Assembly (NCBI GenBank): GCA_030825115.1
Contig: JAPJQL010000009.1
Location: forward strand, 1 to 61,592
Reading direction: 5' to 3'
Source of the DNA: Lachnospiraceae bacterium
Lineage (GTDB): Bacteria; Bacillota; Clostridia; Lachnospirales; Lachnospiraceae
Length of the DNA: 61,592 nucleotides
Made by a program: the position numbers and the translations under genes. This document shows positions 33,524 through 42,741 of this stretch, in pieces. The notes beneath the pieces are model-generated. The model did not search any database. It worked only from the letters and a program-made list of their open reading frames with translations, and had not been told where the DNA came from. How positions within the stretch are numbered: position 1 is the stretch's first letter; each line of letters opens with the position of its first letter.

Positions 33524-35512
33524 ATGAAACCAGAACTGAGATTTGAAGATTGTGAGATGATGACCGGGTGTTTGGGGGAGGAGTCCGGCGTGCCGGATTT
33601 GCTGGGAAGCCTGATCTTGCAGAACCAGCTTGCGTTTAAGCTGGATGAGGATGATGAAATCTACGAGGGCTATGGGAGCCGTCCCAACGCGTACCCATAC
33701 CGGCATTATAACTGCTACAGCCGCAGTCTGAAAAAGCGGGTGGTACGGACGGCTGTCCTGGAAAATGATCATCTGAAGGCGGTGTTTTTGCCTGAGTTTG
33801 GAGGACGGCTGTGGAGTCTGTGGGATAAAGCGGCGGACCGGAACCTGTTGTACACCAATGATGTGATTCGTTTCAGCAACCTTGCGGTGCGGAATGCGTG
33901 GTTCAGCGGCGGGGTGGAGTGGAACATCGGGGTGATCGGGCATACGCCGCTGACGACGGAGCCTTTGTTTACCGCAGTTTCGGAGGACGGACAGGGGAAT
34001 CCGGTGCTGCGGATGTATGAATATGAGCGGATCCGCGGGGTAGAATATCAGATGGATTTCTGGCTCGGCAAGGAGGACAGATTCCTCAACTGCCGGATGA
34101 GGATCATGAACGGGACGGATGAGGTGAAGCCGATGTACTGGTGGAGCAATATGGCAGTGCCGGAATATGAGGGCGGCCGGATCGCAGTGCCGGCGGCGGA
34201 GGCGTATACGTGCGCCGGAGGTACGGTGCGGAAGGTGGGAATCCCGCTGGTGGAAGGGATCGACATCAGCGATTACAAGAAGATACCGGACCAGGTGGAT
34301 TATTTCTTTGACATTCCCGGGGAGTCGCCAAAGTATATTGCAAATCTGGATTCCCACGGGTATGGTCTCCTCCATATCTCCACAGACCGTCTCCAAAGCA
34401 GGAAACTGTTCTCCTGGGGAAAGAGCGGCGCATCAGACCGCTGGCAGGAATTTTTGACGGAAGATGCGGGGCGTTATGTGGAGATTCAGGCAGGGCTGGG
34501 AAAGACCCAGTACGGGTGCATTCCGATGGCGCCGTATACGGCGTGGGAATGGATGGAGCTGTACGGCGCTGTGGGACTGGAACAGGAGACTGCCGGAATG
34601 CCGTTTGAAAAGCTGTGCAGGCATGTCGAGGAGCAGGTGAAAAAACAGACGGAGCATGGGCGTCTTGGAAAACGGTTAGAGGAAACAAAAGCAGCCGCAA
34701 AGACTCCGGCGAAGACGGTTGTCATGCGGGGCAGAGGATATGGACAGATGGAAGGCAGCCTGTTCTGGGGAGCGAAAGAGCGGAAGCGCGCGCTCAGCGG
34801 GCACCTGGATTTTGATTTTTTGAAAGGCTTGGAAGGAGAGCGGGAGGATGACAGGGCATTGTGCCGCTGGCAGGTCTTTTTGGAAACGGGCGTTCTCCAT
34901 GAGCCGGATATAAACCTGCGGCCCGACTATCTGGCGTGGGGAGAGAAGATGGCGTTAAGGCTGGAGGGATCTCTGGAATCCGCAAACCGGGATAACTGGT
35001 ACGCATGGTACCAGGCGGGGCTTTGCCGGATGGAACAGCGGATGTACCAAAAGGCGGCGCAGTATTTTGAACGGTCGGCCGGCCTAAAGAAAAATCCGTG
35101 GGCGTACCATGGGCTTGCTGCGGCACACGTGCTGGAAGGAAGAAAAAAAGAGGCAGCCGCCGCAATCACCGCAGGCCTTGCGATGCGTTTGGATGATTTG
35201 TCTTATGTAAAAGAAGCATTCCGGATTTTACTGCTCTGTGGAGAGGAGCAGCAGGTAAAAGACTTCTATGAACAACTGCCGGAGACATTTCAGCAGGAGA
35301 GCCGGATTCGATTTTCTTTTATTGTTGCCCTGCACCGGCTGGGGATGACACAGGTGGCGTATGGGTTGCTGACAGAAGGAGATGGTCTGGTGCTTGATGA
35401 TATCCGGGAAGGGGAGGACTCTATCGGAGAACTCTGGTCAGAGATGCAGGAGATGTTGTATGGAACGGCTGGGGAGATTCCTCACTGGTTTGATTTTAAG
35501 AGTATTGTATAG
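33524..35512 (+). CDS. DUF5107 domain protein with C-terminal TPR repeats (short paralogue)
   Basis: 662 residues, no signal peptide. Residues about 50-380 form a DUF5107 domain, a beta-rich region resembling the galactose-mutarotase supersandwich, with LENDHLKAVFLPEFGGRL, AWFSGGVEWNIG and VEGIDISDYKKI. Residues about 440-650 carry TPR-like helices (NWYAWYQAGLCRMEQRMYQKAAQYFE-type). The same motifs occur in the 1099-residue protein encoded at 48468-51767. No enzyme activity is established for the family as far as I know. It lies between two sugar-use regions and is followed 29 bp later by an ABC-F gene. Confidence 0.78.
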   Translation: MKPELRFEDCEMMTGCLGEESGVPDLLGSLILQNQLAFKLDEDDEIYEGYGSRPNAYPYRHYNCYSRSLKKRVVRTAVLENDHLKAVFLPEFGGRLWSLWDKAADRNLLYTNDVIRFSNLAVRNAWFSGGVEWNIGVIGHTPLTTEPLFTAVSEDGQGNPVLRMYEYERIRGVEYQMDFWLGKEDRFLNCRMRIMNGTDEVKPMYWWSNMAVPEYEGGRIAVPAAEAYTCAGGTVRKVGIPLVEGIDISDYKKIPDQVDYFFDIPGESPKYIANLDSHGYGLLHISTDRLQSRKLFSWGKSGASDRWQEFLTEDAGRYVEIQAGLGKTQYGCIPMAPYTAWEWMELYGAVGLEQETAGMPFEKLCRHVEEQVKKQTEHGRLGKRLEETKAAAKTPAKTVVMRGRGYGQMEGSLFWGAKERKRALSGHLDFDFLKGLEGEREDDRALCRWQVFLETGVLHEPDINLRPDYLAWGEKMALRLEGSLESANRDNWYAWYQAGLCRMEQRMYQKAAQYFERSAGLKKNPWAYHGLAAAHVLEGRKKEAAAAITAGLAMRLDDLSYVKEAFRILLLCGEEQQVKDFYEQLPETFQQESRIRFSFIVALHRLGMTQVAYGLLTEGDGLVLDDIREGEDSIGELWSEMQEMLYGTAGEIPHWFDFKSIV

Positions 35513-35541
35513 CGCCTGGACAGGACCGGAAGGAAACAGAC

Positions 35542-37380
35542 ATGTTATATCAGATTACAGACGGAACCGTATCCGCGGGAGGAACGGTTATCTTATCGCA
35601 TATTGATTTTGAAATACGGGGAAATGAAAAGATTGCGGTCGTTGGAAAAAACGGGGCGGGGAAGACGACGCTTTTGCGGCTGATCGCCGGGGAATTGTCG
35701 TTAGACCGGGATGATAAACGGCGGGGAGCCGGGATTTCAAGTTCCAGGCAGCTTACGGCTGCGATGCTGAAGCAGCAGGCGTTTGACGACACGGGGCGGA
35801 CGGTGGAGGAGGAAATCTTAAGCGGCTGTCCGTGCCATGACAGTTATGCCAGGGAGCGGTTTGATTATGAGCGGGAGTATGATATCCTCTTTACCGGTTT
35901 TGGGTTTTCAAAGGCGGACAAGCGGAAGCGGCTTTCGGAATTCTCCGGCGGGGAACAGACCAAGATTGCGCTCATCCGGCTGCTTCTGGCAAAGCCGGAT
36001 ATCCTTTTGTTAGACGAACCCACAAACCATCTGGACATCCGGACAACAGAATGGCTGGAACAATATATGAGAAGCTATGAAAAAGCGGTGGTGATGGTCT
36101 CCCACGACCGTTTTTTTCTGGACCGGACGGCGGATGTGGTGTATGAGCTTTCAGACGGAGAGCTGAAACGGTATCCGGGCAATTACAGCCATTACAGAGA
36201 AGAGAAAAGAAAGCTGCTCCGCCTGCAGAAAAAAGCATATGAGCGTCAGCAGGAGGAGCTGGAGCGTCTCAGCGGGGTGGTGGAGCGGTTTAAGCATAAG
36301 CCGACCAAGGCATCGTTTGCCCGCTCAAAGAAAAAGCAGATGGAGCGGATGGAACGGATTGAAAAGCCAAAAGAGGACGACGTACATCTTTTTACCGGGG
36401 AGATCAGCCCGCTGATACCGGGCAGCAAGTGGGTGTTTGAGGCAGAGCATTTAAAGCTTGGGTACGACAGGCAGCTTTTAGAGCTTACCGTGCGGATCCG
36501 CCGCGGCCAGAAGATTGGGCTGCTGGGGGCAAACGGGGCGGGGAAGACGACGTTTTTAAAGACGGTTGCAGGACTCTTGCCGTCTCTTGGCGGAAAACAG
36601 TCGCTGGGGCAGAATATCACGATTGGGTATTTTGACCAGCAGTCCGCGGGGATTCAGTCGGACAAGACCGTGATGGAGCATTTCCATGACCTGTTTCCGT
36701 CCCTGACAGAGAAGGAGGTGCGGCAGACGCTGGGAGCCTATCTGTTTGGCGGGCGGGATGCAGGCAAAAAGGTGAGCGCGCTGAGTGGAGGGGAGAAGTC
36801 CCGGCTGGTGCTGGCGGAACTTTTGCAGAGCCGGCCAAACTTCCTGATCCTGGACGAGCCGACCAACCATATGGATGTGCAGGCAAAGGAGACGCTGGAA
36901 TCAGCGTTTCGGGCGTATACGGGGACGATCCTGTTCGTCTCCCACGACCGGTATTTTATCCGCCAGGTGGCGGAGTCGGTGATGATCTTTGAGGACCAGT
37001 CGGTGATGTATTATCCCTTTGGATATGAGCATTATCTGGAACGCAGGGAGCGGGAACAGATGGGGGAGAGCATTGCGGCGCAGGTCAGGGCAGAGGACCA
37101 GGCATTGATCGAAGGGATGCGGGCGGTGCCAAAGGCAGAGCGGCACCGGCTGCGTGAGATAGATACCGAGGAGGCCTATCGGGACTGGAAGCTGCGGCTG
37201 GTGGCCGAGAAGATGATACCGGCGGGCGAACGGTATGGACGGCTTCTTGAAGCGTATGAGAAGCTGCGCCAGGAATGGCTGGAGTCGGAGGAGCTGCAAA
37301 AAGAATGCCAGGAAGCCTGGGAACTCTGGCACTCTTATTGTATGGAATGGCTGGAGGTTATGGAAGAAACTGATAGATGA
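35542..37380 (+). CDS. ABC-F family ATPase (YdiF/Uup-like)
   Basis: 612 residues, soluble, two ABC domains without membrane segments. Walker A motifs are GKNGAGKTT (about 37) and GANGAGKTT (about 330), with signatures FSGGEQTK and LSGGEKSR and two DEPTNH(L/M)D Walker B regions. The charged interdomain linker (about 225-290, FKHKPTKASFARSKKKQMERME) and a C-terminal extension of about 110 residues fit the YdiF-type ribosome-associated ABC-F proteins. Some ABC-F proteins protect ribosomes from antibiotics; that cannot be decided here. Its 3' end overlaps the convergent mutarotase gene by 23 bp. Confidence 0.9.
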   Translation: MLYQITDGTVSAGGTVILSHIDFEIRGNEKIAVVGKNGAGKTTLLRLIAGELSLDRDDKRRGAGISSSRQLTAAMLKQQAFDDTGRTVEEEILSGCPCHDSYARERFDYEREYDILFTGFGFSKADKRKRLSEFSGGEQTKIALIRLLLAKPDILLLDEPTNHLDIRTTEWLEQYMRSYEKAVVMVSHDRFFLDRTADVVYELSDGELKRYPGNYSHYREEKRKLLRLQKKAYERQQEELERLSGVVERFKHKPTKASFARSKKKQMERMERIEKPKEDDVHLFTGEISPLIPGSKWVFEAEHLKLGYDRQLLELTVRIRRGQKIGLLGANGAGKTTFLKTVAGLLPSLGGKQSLGQNITIGYFDQQSAGIQSDKTVMEHFHDLFPSLTEKEVRQTLGAYLFGGRDAGKKVSALSGGEKSRLVLAELLQSRPNFLILDEPTNHMDVQAKETLESAFRAYTGTILFVSHDRYFIRQVAESVMIFEDQSVMYYPFGYEHYLERREREQMGESIAAQVRAEDQALIEGMRAVPKAERHRLREIDTEEAYRDWKLRLVAEKMIPAGERYGRLLEAYEKLRQEWLESEELQKECQEAWELWHSYCMEWLEVMEETDR

Positions 37381-38404
37381 CCGTGCGGGAAAACGGATGC
37401 TCCGGCGTGGTGAGCGACATCGCCCGGGGAACAAGATTCGGGGTATCCGGGATGTCCTGGCACTCAATGGCAAGGGCGCAGGAATCGGAGGAGGAAACAC
37501 CGCCTTCCAACAGCAGATCCCGGCCGATAAAACCGCCGGAATACAGGACGATGCAGGGGGCATCCGTATAGACCTGCATCGTTCTTTTTGTCAGTGGCTC
37601 TTCCAGCGTGAGAGAAGGCTCCTTAAGGCTGGAATCCAGCAAAAAACCATGATTATATCCATGTCCAATCTCCAACTGGGGATGACATGGATATTTTTTT
37701 ATCTGTTCTTCCAGCGTGCGGGGGGAGGAAAAATCAAAAGGCGTGCCGCTGCAGCTTGCAATCCGCGCCGGAATATGGTCCGGGCGCAGCTCGGTATAGC
37801 AGGAAGCTGCGATGGAAAGCCGATGAGCGCAGACCGGGACGGTATAATCGCCCAGCAGGTTAAAATAAGTATGGTTTGCCATGTTGATATAGGTCGGACG
37901 GTCGGAGACGGCTTCATAGCGGATCGTCAGAGCGTTTTTATCGTTCAGAGAATAATGAACGGCAAAACGGCGGTTTCCCGGATAACCGTCTGCCCCGTCA
38001 GGAAGATGGCAGGTAAAGGTTACGGAGCACTGGGAGCGGGTGCTTTGCATCCCGGCGGTCTCCCAGTTCTGAAAGGACAGATTGGAGCTGCCGCCGTGAA
38101 GCTGATGTCTGCCGTCGTTGCGGCTCAGGGAATATACGCCCTGAGGAAGGGACAGCCTGCCGTCTGAGATGCGCCCTGCGTTTGGGGCCAGGGTCGCTCC
38201 GGCGTAGAGCGGGTTGTTTTGATAAGCGGAGACAGAGGCGAGGGACAGGGCGATGCTGCGGGCAGAAGGCTGACCGGCCAGCATGATCCTGCGGACCGCT
38301 GCTCCGTAGGAAAGCAGGTCCACCGTCATGTTCCGGCTGACCATCCGGTATCCCGTCACAGTCTGATCATCAAAAGTTCTTATCTTGCATACATCCAGAT
38401 TCAT
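37358..38404 (-). CDS. galM: Aldose 1-epimerase (mutarotase)
   Basis: 348 residues from the ATG at 38404, preceded by GGGAGGG; an in-frame extension to 38485 lacks a ribosome site. Family motifs are APNAGRIS, QLHGG, the catalytic His in MANHTYFNL, RPDHIPARI, and the catalytic Glu in AIECQDIPD. It interconverts sugar anomers in the cytosol. It is divergent from the lactonase-dehydrogenase-dehydratase operon, where supplying the correct anomer to a sugar dehydrogenase would make sense. It converges with, and overlaps, the ABC-F gene. Confidence 0.88.
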   Translation of the reverse strand: MNLDVCKIRTFDDQTVTGYRMVSRNMTVDLLSYGAAVRRIMLAGQPSARSIALSLASVSAYQNNPLYAGATLAPNAGRISDGRLSLPQGVYSLSRNDGRHQLHGGSSNLSFQNWETAGMQSTRSQCSVTFTCHLPDGADGYPGNRRFAVHYSLNDKNALTIRYEAVSDRPTYINMANHTYFNLLGDYTVPVCAHRLSIAASCYTELRPDHIPARIASCSGTPFDFSSPRTLEEQIKKYPCHPQLEIGHGYNHGFLLDSSLKEPSLTLEEPLTKRTMQVYTDAPCIVLYSGGFIGRDLLLEGGVSSSDSCALAIECQDIPDTPNLVPRAMSLTTPEHPFSRTVIYQFLP

Positions 38405-38666
38405 CCATAGATCCCTCCCGGCTTCGTTTTTTTCATTATACCTGTTTTGGGATTTACGGCGCAAGCTTTCTGCGAGAAAGGGCAATTTATCAAAACATCA
38501 GAGCAATATCAGAGAATGAAAATGCAGGGATAAAACGGTAAAATAAGAAAAAACGGATAGTTCCGAATATTACCACTATATTTTAGAACCATGCCTATTA
38601 TTGACAGACAGGGGAGATAAAATCGTCTATACTGACCATGAGATACAGAGAAAGCGCGGTGAAATT

Positions 38667-39530
38667 ATGGAAAATGCAGTATGTGTATTTATGCCGAATT
38701 GTATCCTGGCGGAAGGGTGCGTATGGAATCGGCAGGAAGACGCCTTGTATTTTGTGGATATTGAAGGCTGCCAGATCTTTCGGTGGAAGCCCGGGGAGGA
38801 GCGGGCAGACGTGACTTGGACAGACAGGCGGGTCGGCTGCCTGGTATTTCACCAGAACGGGGGGATCGTGACAGCGGAGAGCAGCCGTCTGGTCTGCCGG
38901 AACGGGAAGGAACAGACGGTGCTGCTTGATCAGGACCTGCCGGACTATCTTCGGTATAACGATGGCAAATGCGACCGGTTTGGAAATCTGTGGGTCGGTA
39001 CGATGGCGGTTTCCCAGAACCATTCGGCAGCCAGAGGCGGCGGAAGCCTGTATTGCATCAAAAACGGTCAGGTCGCAGCGGAATATGGCGGTTTTACGAT
39101 ACCCAACGGAATGGCATGGAGCCAGGACGGCAGTGTGTTTTATCACATTGACACGGCCCTGCGGCGGGTGGACGCCTATGACGTGGAGGATGAGATCCGG
39201 CTGGTCAACCGCAGGACGGTGGTCGCGGTGCCGGAAGAAGAAGGCAGCCCTGACGGGATGTGCATGGACGGCGAGGGCAATTTGTGGATCGCCATGTGGG
39301 GCGGCGGCCGGGTGAACGGATATCACCTGCCGACCGGGAAAAAGGAAGAGGAGATCAAAGTGCCGGATCCGTATGTGTCCTGCTGCTGCTTTGGCGGCCG
39401 GGACGGCCGGGAGCTTTATATCACGACGGCACGGGCTGAGGACGGAAGCGGCGGACAGATCTACCGGACTAAGATGCAGACATGCGGGGGCAGGGTTTAT
39501 AAATATGGAGGAACGTACAATGGAACGTAA
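38667..39530 (+). CDS. SMP-30/gluconolactonase-family sugar lactonase
   Basis: 287 residues from the ATG at 38667. The ribosome site is weak (GGTG). An in-frame TTG at 38601 is less likely because it lies upstream of a TATACT -10 at 38628-38633. The beta-propeller metal ligands of SMP-30 proteins are present: Glu16 (LAEGCVW), Asn98 (YNDGKCD), Asn147 (IPNGMAW) and Asp196 (SPDGMCMD). It opens aldonolactones to aldonic acids. It is the first gene of the oxidative sugar operon and overlaps the SDR gene by 11 bp, so translation is probably coupled. Confidence 0.87.
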   Translation: MENAVCVFMPNCILAEGCVWNRQEDALYFVDIEGCQIFRWKPGEERADVTWTDRRVGCLVFHQNGGIVTAESSRLVCRNGKEQTVLLDQDLPDYLRYNDGKCDRFGNLWVGTMAVSQNHSAARGGGSLYCIKNGQVAAEYGGFTIPNGMAWSQDGSVFYHIDTALRRVDAYDVEDEIRLVNRRTVVAVPEEEGSPDGMCMDGEGNLWIAMWGGGRVNGYHLPTGKKEEEIKVPDPYVSCCCFGGRDGRELYITTARAEDGSGGQIYRTKMQTCGGRVYKYGGTYNGT

Positions 39531-40278
39531 GACAGCGTTGATAACCGGGGCGGCAAAAGGAATTGGACGGCAGATCGCCCTGGAAATGGCAAAGGCAGGA
39601 TATCATATCGTGGTGAATTACCGCAGTGATGAGGCGGCGGCGAAGACACTTTGCAGGGAGGCAGAAACGTATGGCGTGAAGGCGGTCCCGGTGTATGCCG
39701 ATATGGGGGTGCTGGAGGATATCCGCGAGATGTACCGGACTGCGCTGACACATTTTGACAAGCTGGATGTGATCGTAAACAATGCCGGAAACAGCAGCGA
39801 GGTGTATTTTCTGGACGCCACGGAGGAAATGTTTGACCGGATGACGGCGATTGACTGGAAAGGCGTGTTTTTCAGCAGCCAGATTGCGGCAAAACATATG
39901 GTGGAGAAGGGAGTTCAGGGGGTCATCATCAATGTTTCCTCCAACCAGGTTGACGGCTGCTGGCCGAGGGCGACGATCTACGCGCCCACGAAGGCGGCGG
40001 TGACAAAGTTTACGAAGAATGCGGCGATGGAGCTGTCGCTGAAAGGAATCCGCATGGTGGCAATCGCGCCGGGCTACACAGATGTGGGCTGGGAGCCGGG
40101 GGATATCCGGCTGGAGGCGGCTGAGCGGCTGCCGATGAAACGGTTTGCGACTACCACGGAGATTGCGAGAGGCGTGGTGTATCTGGCGTCGGAGGATGCG
40201 GCATATATCACCGGCAGCACGCTGACGATAGACGGCGGGGCGACCCTGCCTGTTGTCGCGGCAAATGATTTTGTATAG
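39520..40278 (+). CDS. Short-chain dehydrogenase/reductase, probable sugar dehydrogenase
   Basis: 252 residues from the ATG at 39520, with GGAGG 8 nt upstream inside the lactonase gene. The classical SDR pattern is TGAAKGIG at 9-16 (NAD(P) binding), NNAG near 90, Ser of NVSSNQ near 141, and the catalytic Tyr154 and Lys158 in YAPTK. The C-terminus reads GSTLTIDGGATLPV. By position it should oxidise an aldose to its lactone, which the overlapping lactonase gene product opens. A reductase role on a keto acid is the alternative. Confidence 0.87.
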   Translation: MERKTALITGAAKGIGRQIALEMAKAGYHIVVNYRSDEAAAKTLCREAETYGVKAVPVYADMGVLEDIREMYRTALTHFDKLDVIVNNAGNSSEVYFLDATEEMFDRMTAIDWKGVFFSSQIAAKHMVEKGVQGVIINVSSNQVDGCWPRATIYAPTKAAVTKFTKNAAMELSLKGIRMVAIAPGYTDVGWEPGDIRLEAAERLPMKRFATTTEIARGVVYLASEDAAYITGSTLTIDGGATLPVVAANDFV

Positions 40279-40289
40279 GGGAAGAGGAT

Positions 40290-41954
40290 ATGGATCGATA
40301 TTATAATACATTGCTGCAGGGGGATTCCGGGGCATTGAAGCGCGCCCTGTACAAATCGATGGGATTTACGGACGAGGCGCTTTCAAAGCCGCTGATTGCC
40401 ATTGTAAATACCTATACCAACGCCACGCCGGGGCATTACAACCTGAATGAAATCTGTTCCCAGGTGGAGCGGGGAATCCAGGCGGCAGGCGGAACGGCGA
40501 TGACGTTTGGGAGCATCGCGCCCTGTGACGGCATTGCGGAAGGACATGACGGGATGCGGTATATCCTGCCGTCCAGGGATCTGATCACGTCTTCGGTGGA
40601 GTGCATGGTCCGCGCCCACCGGTTTGACGGAATGGTGCTTCTTGGCTCCTGCGATAAGATTGTGCCGGGGCTTCTCATGGCGGCGGCGCGGCTGGATATC
40701 CCGGCAGTTTTCTGCAACAGCGGTCCGATGATGCCGGCCTGTTATAAGGGGAAGCATTATGACGGCAATATCGTGACAGAAGCGATGGGCTGGAAACAGA
40801 GGGGGGAGATCGACGAGGCGGAATTTGCCGCGATCGAGAATCTGGCAGAACCGTGCTGCGGTTCCTGCGCGATGCTGGGAACGGCAAATACGATGGGCTG
40901 TATGGCAGAGGCGATGGGGATGAGCCTGCCGGGCAGCGCGGTCGTGCCCGCCATCTACGCCAAACGGATGCAGATTGCCTGTGAGACGGGGCGGGCCATC
41001 ATGGGGCTGGTGAAAAAGGGAATCACGGCGCGTCAGATCATCACGGAGAAGTCGATTGAAAATGCCATCACCGTACTGATGGGAATCGGTGGCTCTACCA
41101 ATGCGATCATGCATCTGCAGGCAATCTACAAAGAGGCGGGGCTTGGGATGCTTGACCTGGAAGTGTTTGACCGCTTCAGCAGAAACGTGCCCCAGATCGC
41201 ATCGGTATATCCGGCCTCCCCATATGATATGGTGGATTTCTATGAAGCCGGAGGAGTCCCGGCGGTGATGAAGGCGTTGGAGGGACTGCTTCATACGGAC
41301 TGCATGACCGTAACCGGAAACAGCGTAGAAGAAGAACTGAAGGAGTGGAAGGGAAGCGTCCGTCATGAAGTCATAAAAAGCAGGGAGCAGCCGTTTGCAG
41401 AGACAGGAGGCGTGGCCATCCTGCGAGGTAACCTGGCTCCTCTCGGTGCAGTGGTAAAGCCCGCCGCGATTCCGCCGCATCTGATGCAGGTGCGGGGGAA
41501 GGCGGTGGTGTTCCACAGCGAGCAGGAAGCGTGCGAGGCGATCCTTGGCGGGAAAGTCGGGGCAAACAGCATGGTGGTGCTCCGCTACGAGGGGCCAAAA
41601 GGCGGTCCCGGCATGCCGGAGATGTACCGTCCGATGAAATGCCTGGAAGGGATGAACCTGTCTGACAGCTGTACGATCATCACCGACGGAAGGTTTTCCG
41701 GCTCGAACCGGGGGTGCTTTGTGGGACATATCTCACCGGAGGCTTATGAGGGCGGAGTCCTTGCCCTGGTGGAAGACGGGGATCTGATCTCCATCGACGT
41801 CCCGCTTCGGAAGCTGGAGCTGGAAGTGTCGGAAGAGGAGCTGGAACAGCGGAGAACACGCTGGGTAAGACCGGAGAAGGAGATCAAGGACGGCTATCTC
41901 AACACATACCGGAGGATCAGCCGGTCGGCGGCGGAAGGCGCGCTCGTGGAGTGA
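40290..41954 (+). CDS. IlvD/Edd-family dehydratase, probable sugar-acid dehydratase
   Basis: 554 residues, GGAAGAGG site, ATG at 40290. Fe-S and substrate motifs include PCDGIAEGHDGM (Cys79), GSCDKIVPG (Cys121) and CCGSCAMLGTANTM (Cys193). SDSCTIITDGRFSG and GPKGGPGMPEM lie in the C-terminal half. The family covers dihydroxyacid dehydratase (IlvD), 6-phosphogluconate dehydratase and aldonate dehydratases. The sequence is IlvD-like in length, but the neighbours (lactonase, SDR, RraA, arabinose-type importer) point to conversion of an aldonate to its 2-keto-3-deoxy acid. No valine/isoleucine genes are nearby. Confidence 0.87.
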   Translation: MDRYYNTLLQGDSGALKRALYKSMGFTDEALSKPLIAIVNTYTNATPGHYNLNEICSQVERGIQAAGGTAMTFGSIAPCDGIAEGHDGMRYILPSRDLITSSVECMVRAHRFDGMVLLGSCDKIVPGLLMAAARLDIPAVFCNSGPMMPACYKGKHYDGNIVTEAMGWKQRGEIDEAEFAAIENLAEPCCGSCAMLGTANTMGCMAEAMGMSLPGSAVVPAIYAKRMQIACETGRAIMGLVKKGITARQIITEKSIENAITVLMGIGGSTNAIMHLQAIYKEAGLGMLDLEVFDRFSRNVPQIASVYPASPYDMVDFYEAGGVPAVMKALEGLLHTDCMTVTGNSVEEELKEWKGSVRHEVIKSREQPFAETGGVAILRGNLAPLGAVVKPAAIPPHLMQVRGKAVVFHSEQEACEAILGGKVGANSMVVLRYEGPKGGPGMPEMYRPMKCLEGMNLSDSCTIITDGRFSGSNRGCFVGHISPEAYEGGVLALVEDGDLISIDVPLRKLELEVSEEELEQRRTRWVRPEKEIKDGYLNTYRRISRSAAEGALVE

Positions 41955-42034
41955 CACGGACGCAGCAGGATGCCATCGTGCCCCGGCGGCAGATGGAAAA
42001 AGAACAGGAAGGCAGAGGAGAGAAAGGAAGTAAT

Positions 42035-42727
42035 ATGGCTGTGACATGGAATGACGATAAAGAATTGTTTGCGCTGATGAAGCAAAAGCTATACAGCGCC
42101 GTACTGGGCGATATCCTGGACAAGATGGGATATCTGCACCAGTTCCTTCCCTGGCGGATCCAGCCGCTGGATGATGCGATGGTGGTGGCGGGAAGGGCGA
42201 TGCCGGTGCTTGAGGCGGATGCATTTGAAGAATTGTCGGACGGAAACAATCCGGTGATGAAAAAGCCGTTTGGATTGATGCTGGAGGCTTTGGACGACCT
42301 TAAGGAAAACGAAGTCTATATCTGTACGGGTGCATCTCCGTCCTACGCGCTGGTGGGAGAGCTGATGTGCACAAGGATGCAGATCTTAAAGGCGGCAGGG
42401 GCGGTTGTAAATGGATTTCACCGGGATACAAAAGGCATCCTGGAACTGGGATTTCCCTGCTTTTCCTATGGCCGCTATGCACAGGACCAGGGCCCCCGGG
42501 GGAAGGTGATCGACTACCGGGTTCCGATTGAGATCGAAGGCGTCCGGGTGAATCCGGGAGATATCGTTTTTGGGGATCTGGACGGTGTGCTTGTGATTCC
42601 AAAGGAAGTGGAAGCAGAGGTCATCACGAAGGCATACGAAAAAGCGACAGGGGAAAAAGAGGTCGCAGAAGCGATCCGCGGCGGCATGGGCGCGAAGGAA
42701 TCTTTTGACAGGCACGGCATTATGTAG
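42035..42727 (+). CDS. RraA-family protein, candidate aldolase of the sugar-acid pathway
   Basis: 230 residues from the ATG at 42035 (AAAGGAAG upstream); the GTG at 41951 overlapping the dehydratase stop is less likely. Motifs of the RraA/4-hydroxy-4-methyl-2-oxoglutarate aldolase fold are visible: GELMCTRMQILKAAGAVVNG, FHRDTKGI (the Arg-Asp pair binding pyruvate and metal) and FGDLDGVLVIP. Members cleave or decarboxylate oxo-acids with Mg/Mn. In this operon it is the best candidate for splitting a 2-keto-3-deoxy sugar acid. That step is inferred, since the classical enzymes belong to other families. Confidence 0.82.
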   Translation: MAVTWNDDKELFALMKQKLYSAVLGDILDKMGYLHQFLPWRIQPLDDAMVVAGRAMPVLEADAFEELSDGNNPVMKKPFGLMLEALDDLKENEVYICTGASPSYALVGELMCTRMQILKAAGAVVNGFHRDTKGILELGFPCFSYGRYAQDQGPRGKVIDYRVPIEIEGVRVNPGDIVFGDLDGVLVIPKEVEAEVITKAYEKATGEKEVAEAIRGGMGAKESFDRHGIM

Positions 42728-42741
42728 ATGGAGCGCAGGTT

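Noticed and set aside
37235..38167. Plus-strand open frame of 310 codons opposite galM
   Set aside because: It overlaps the ABC-F end and the mutarotase on the other strand. Mutarotase catalytic motifs support the minus-strand gene; the plus frame has no domain.
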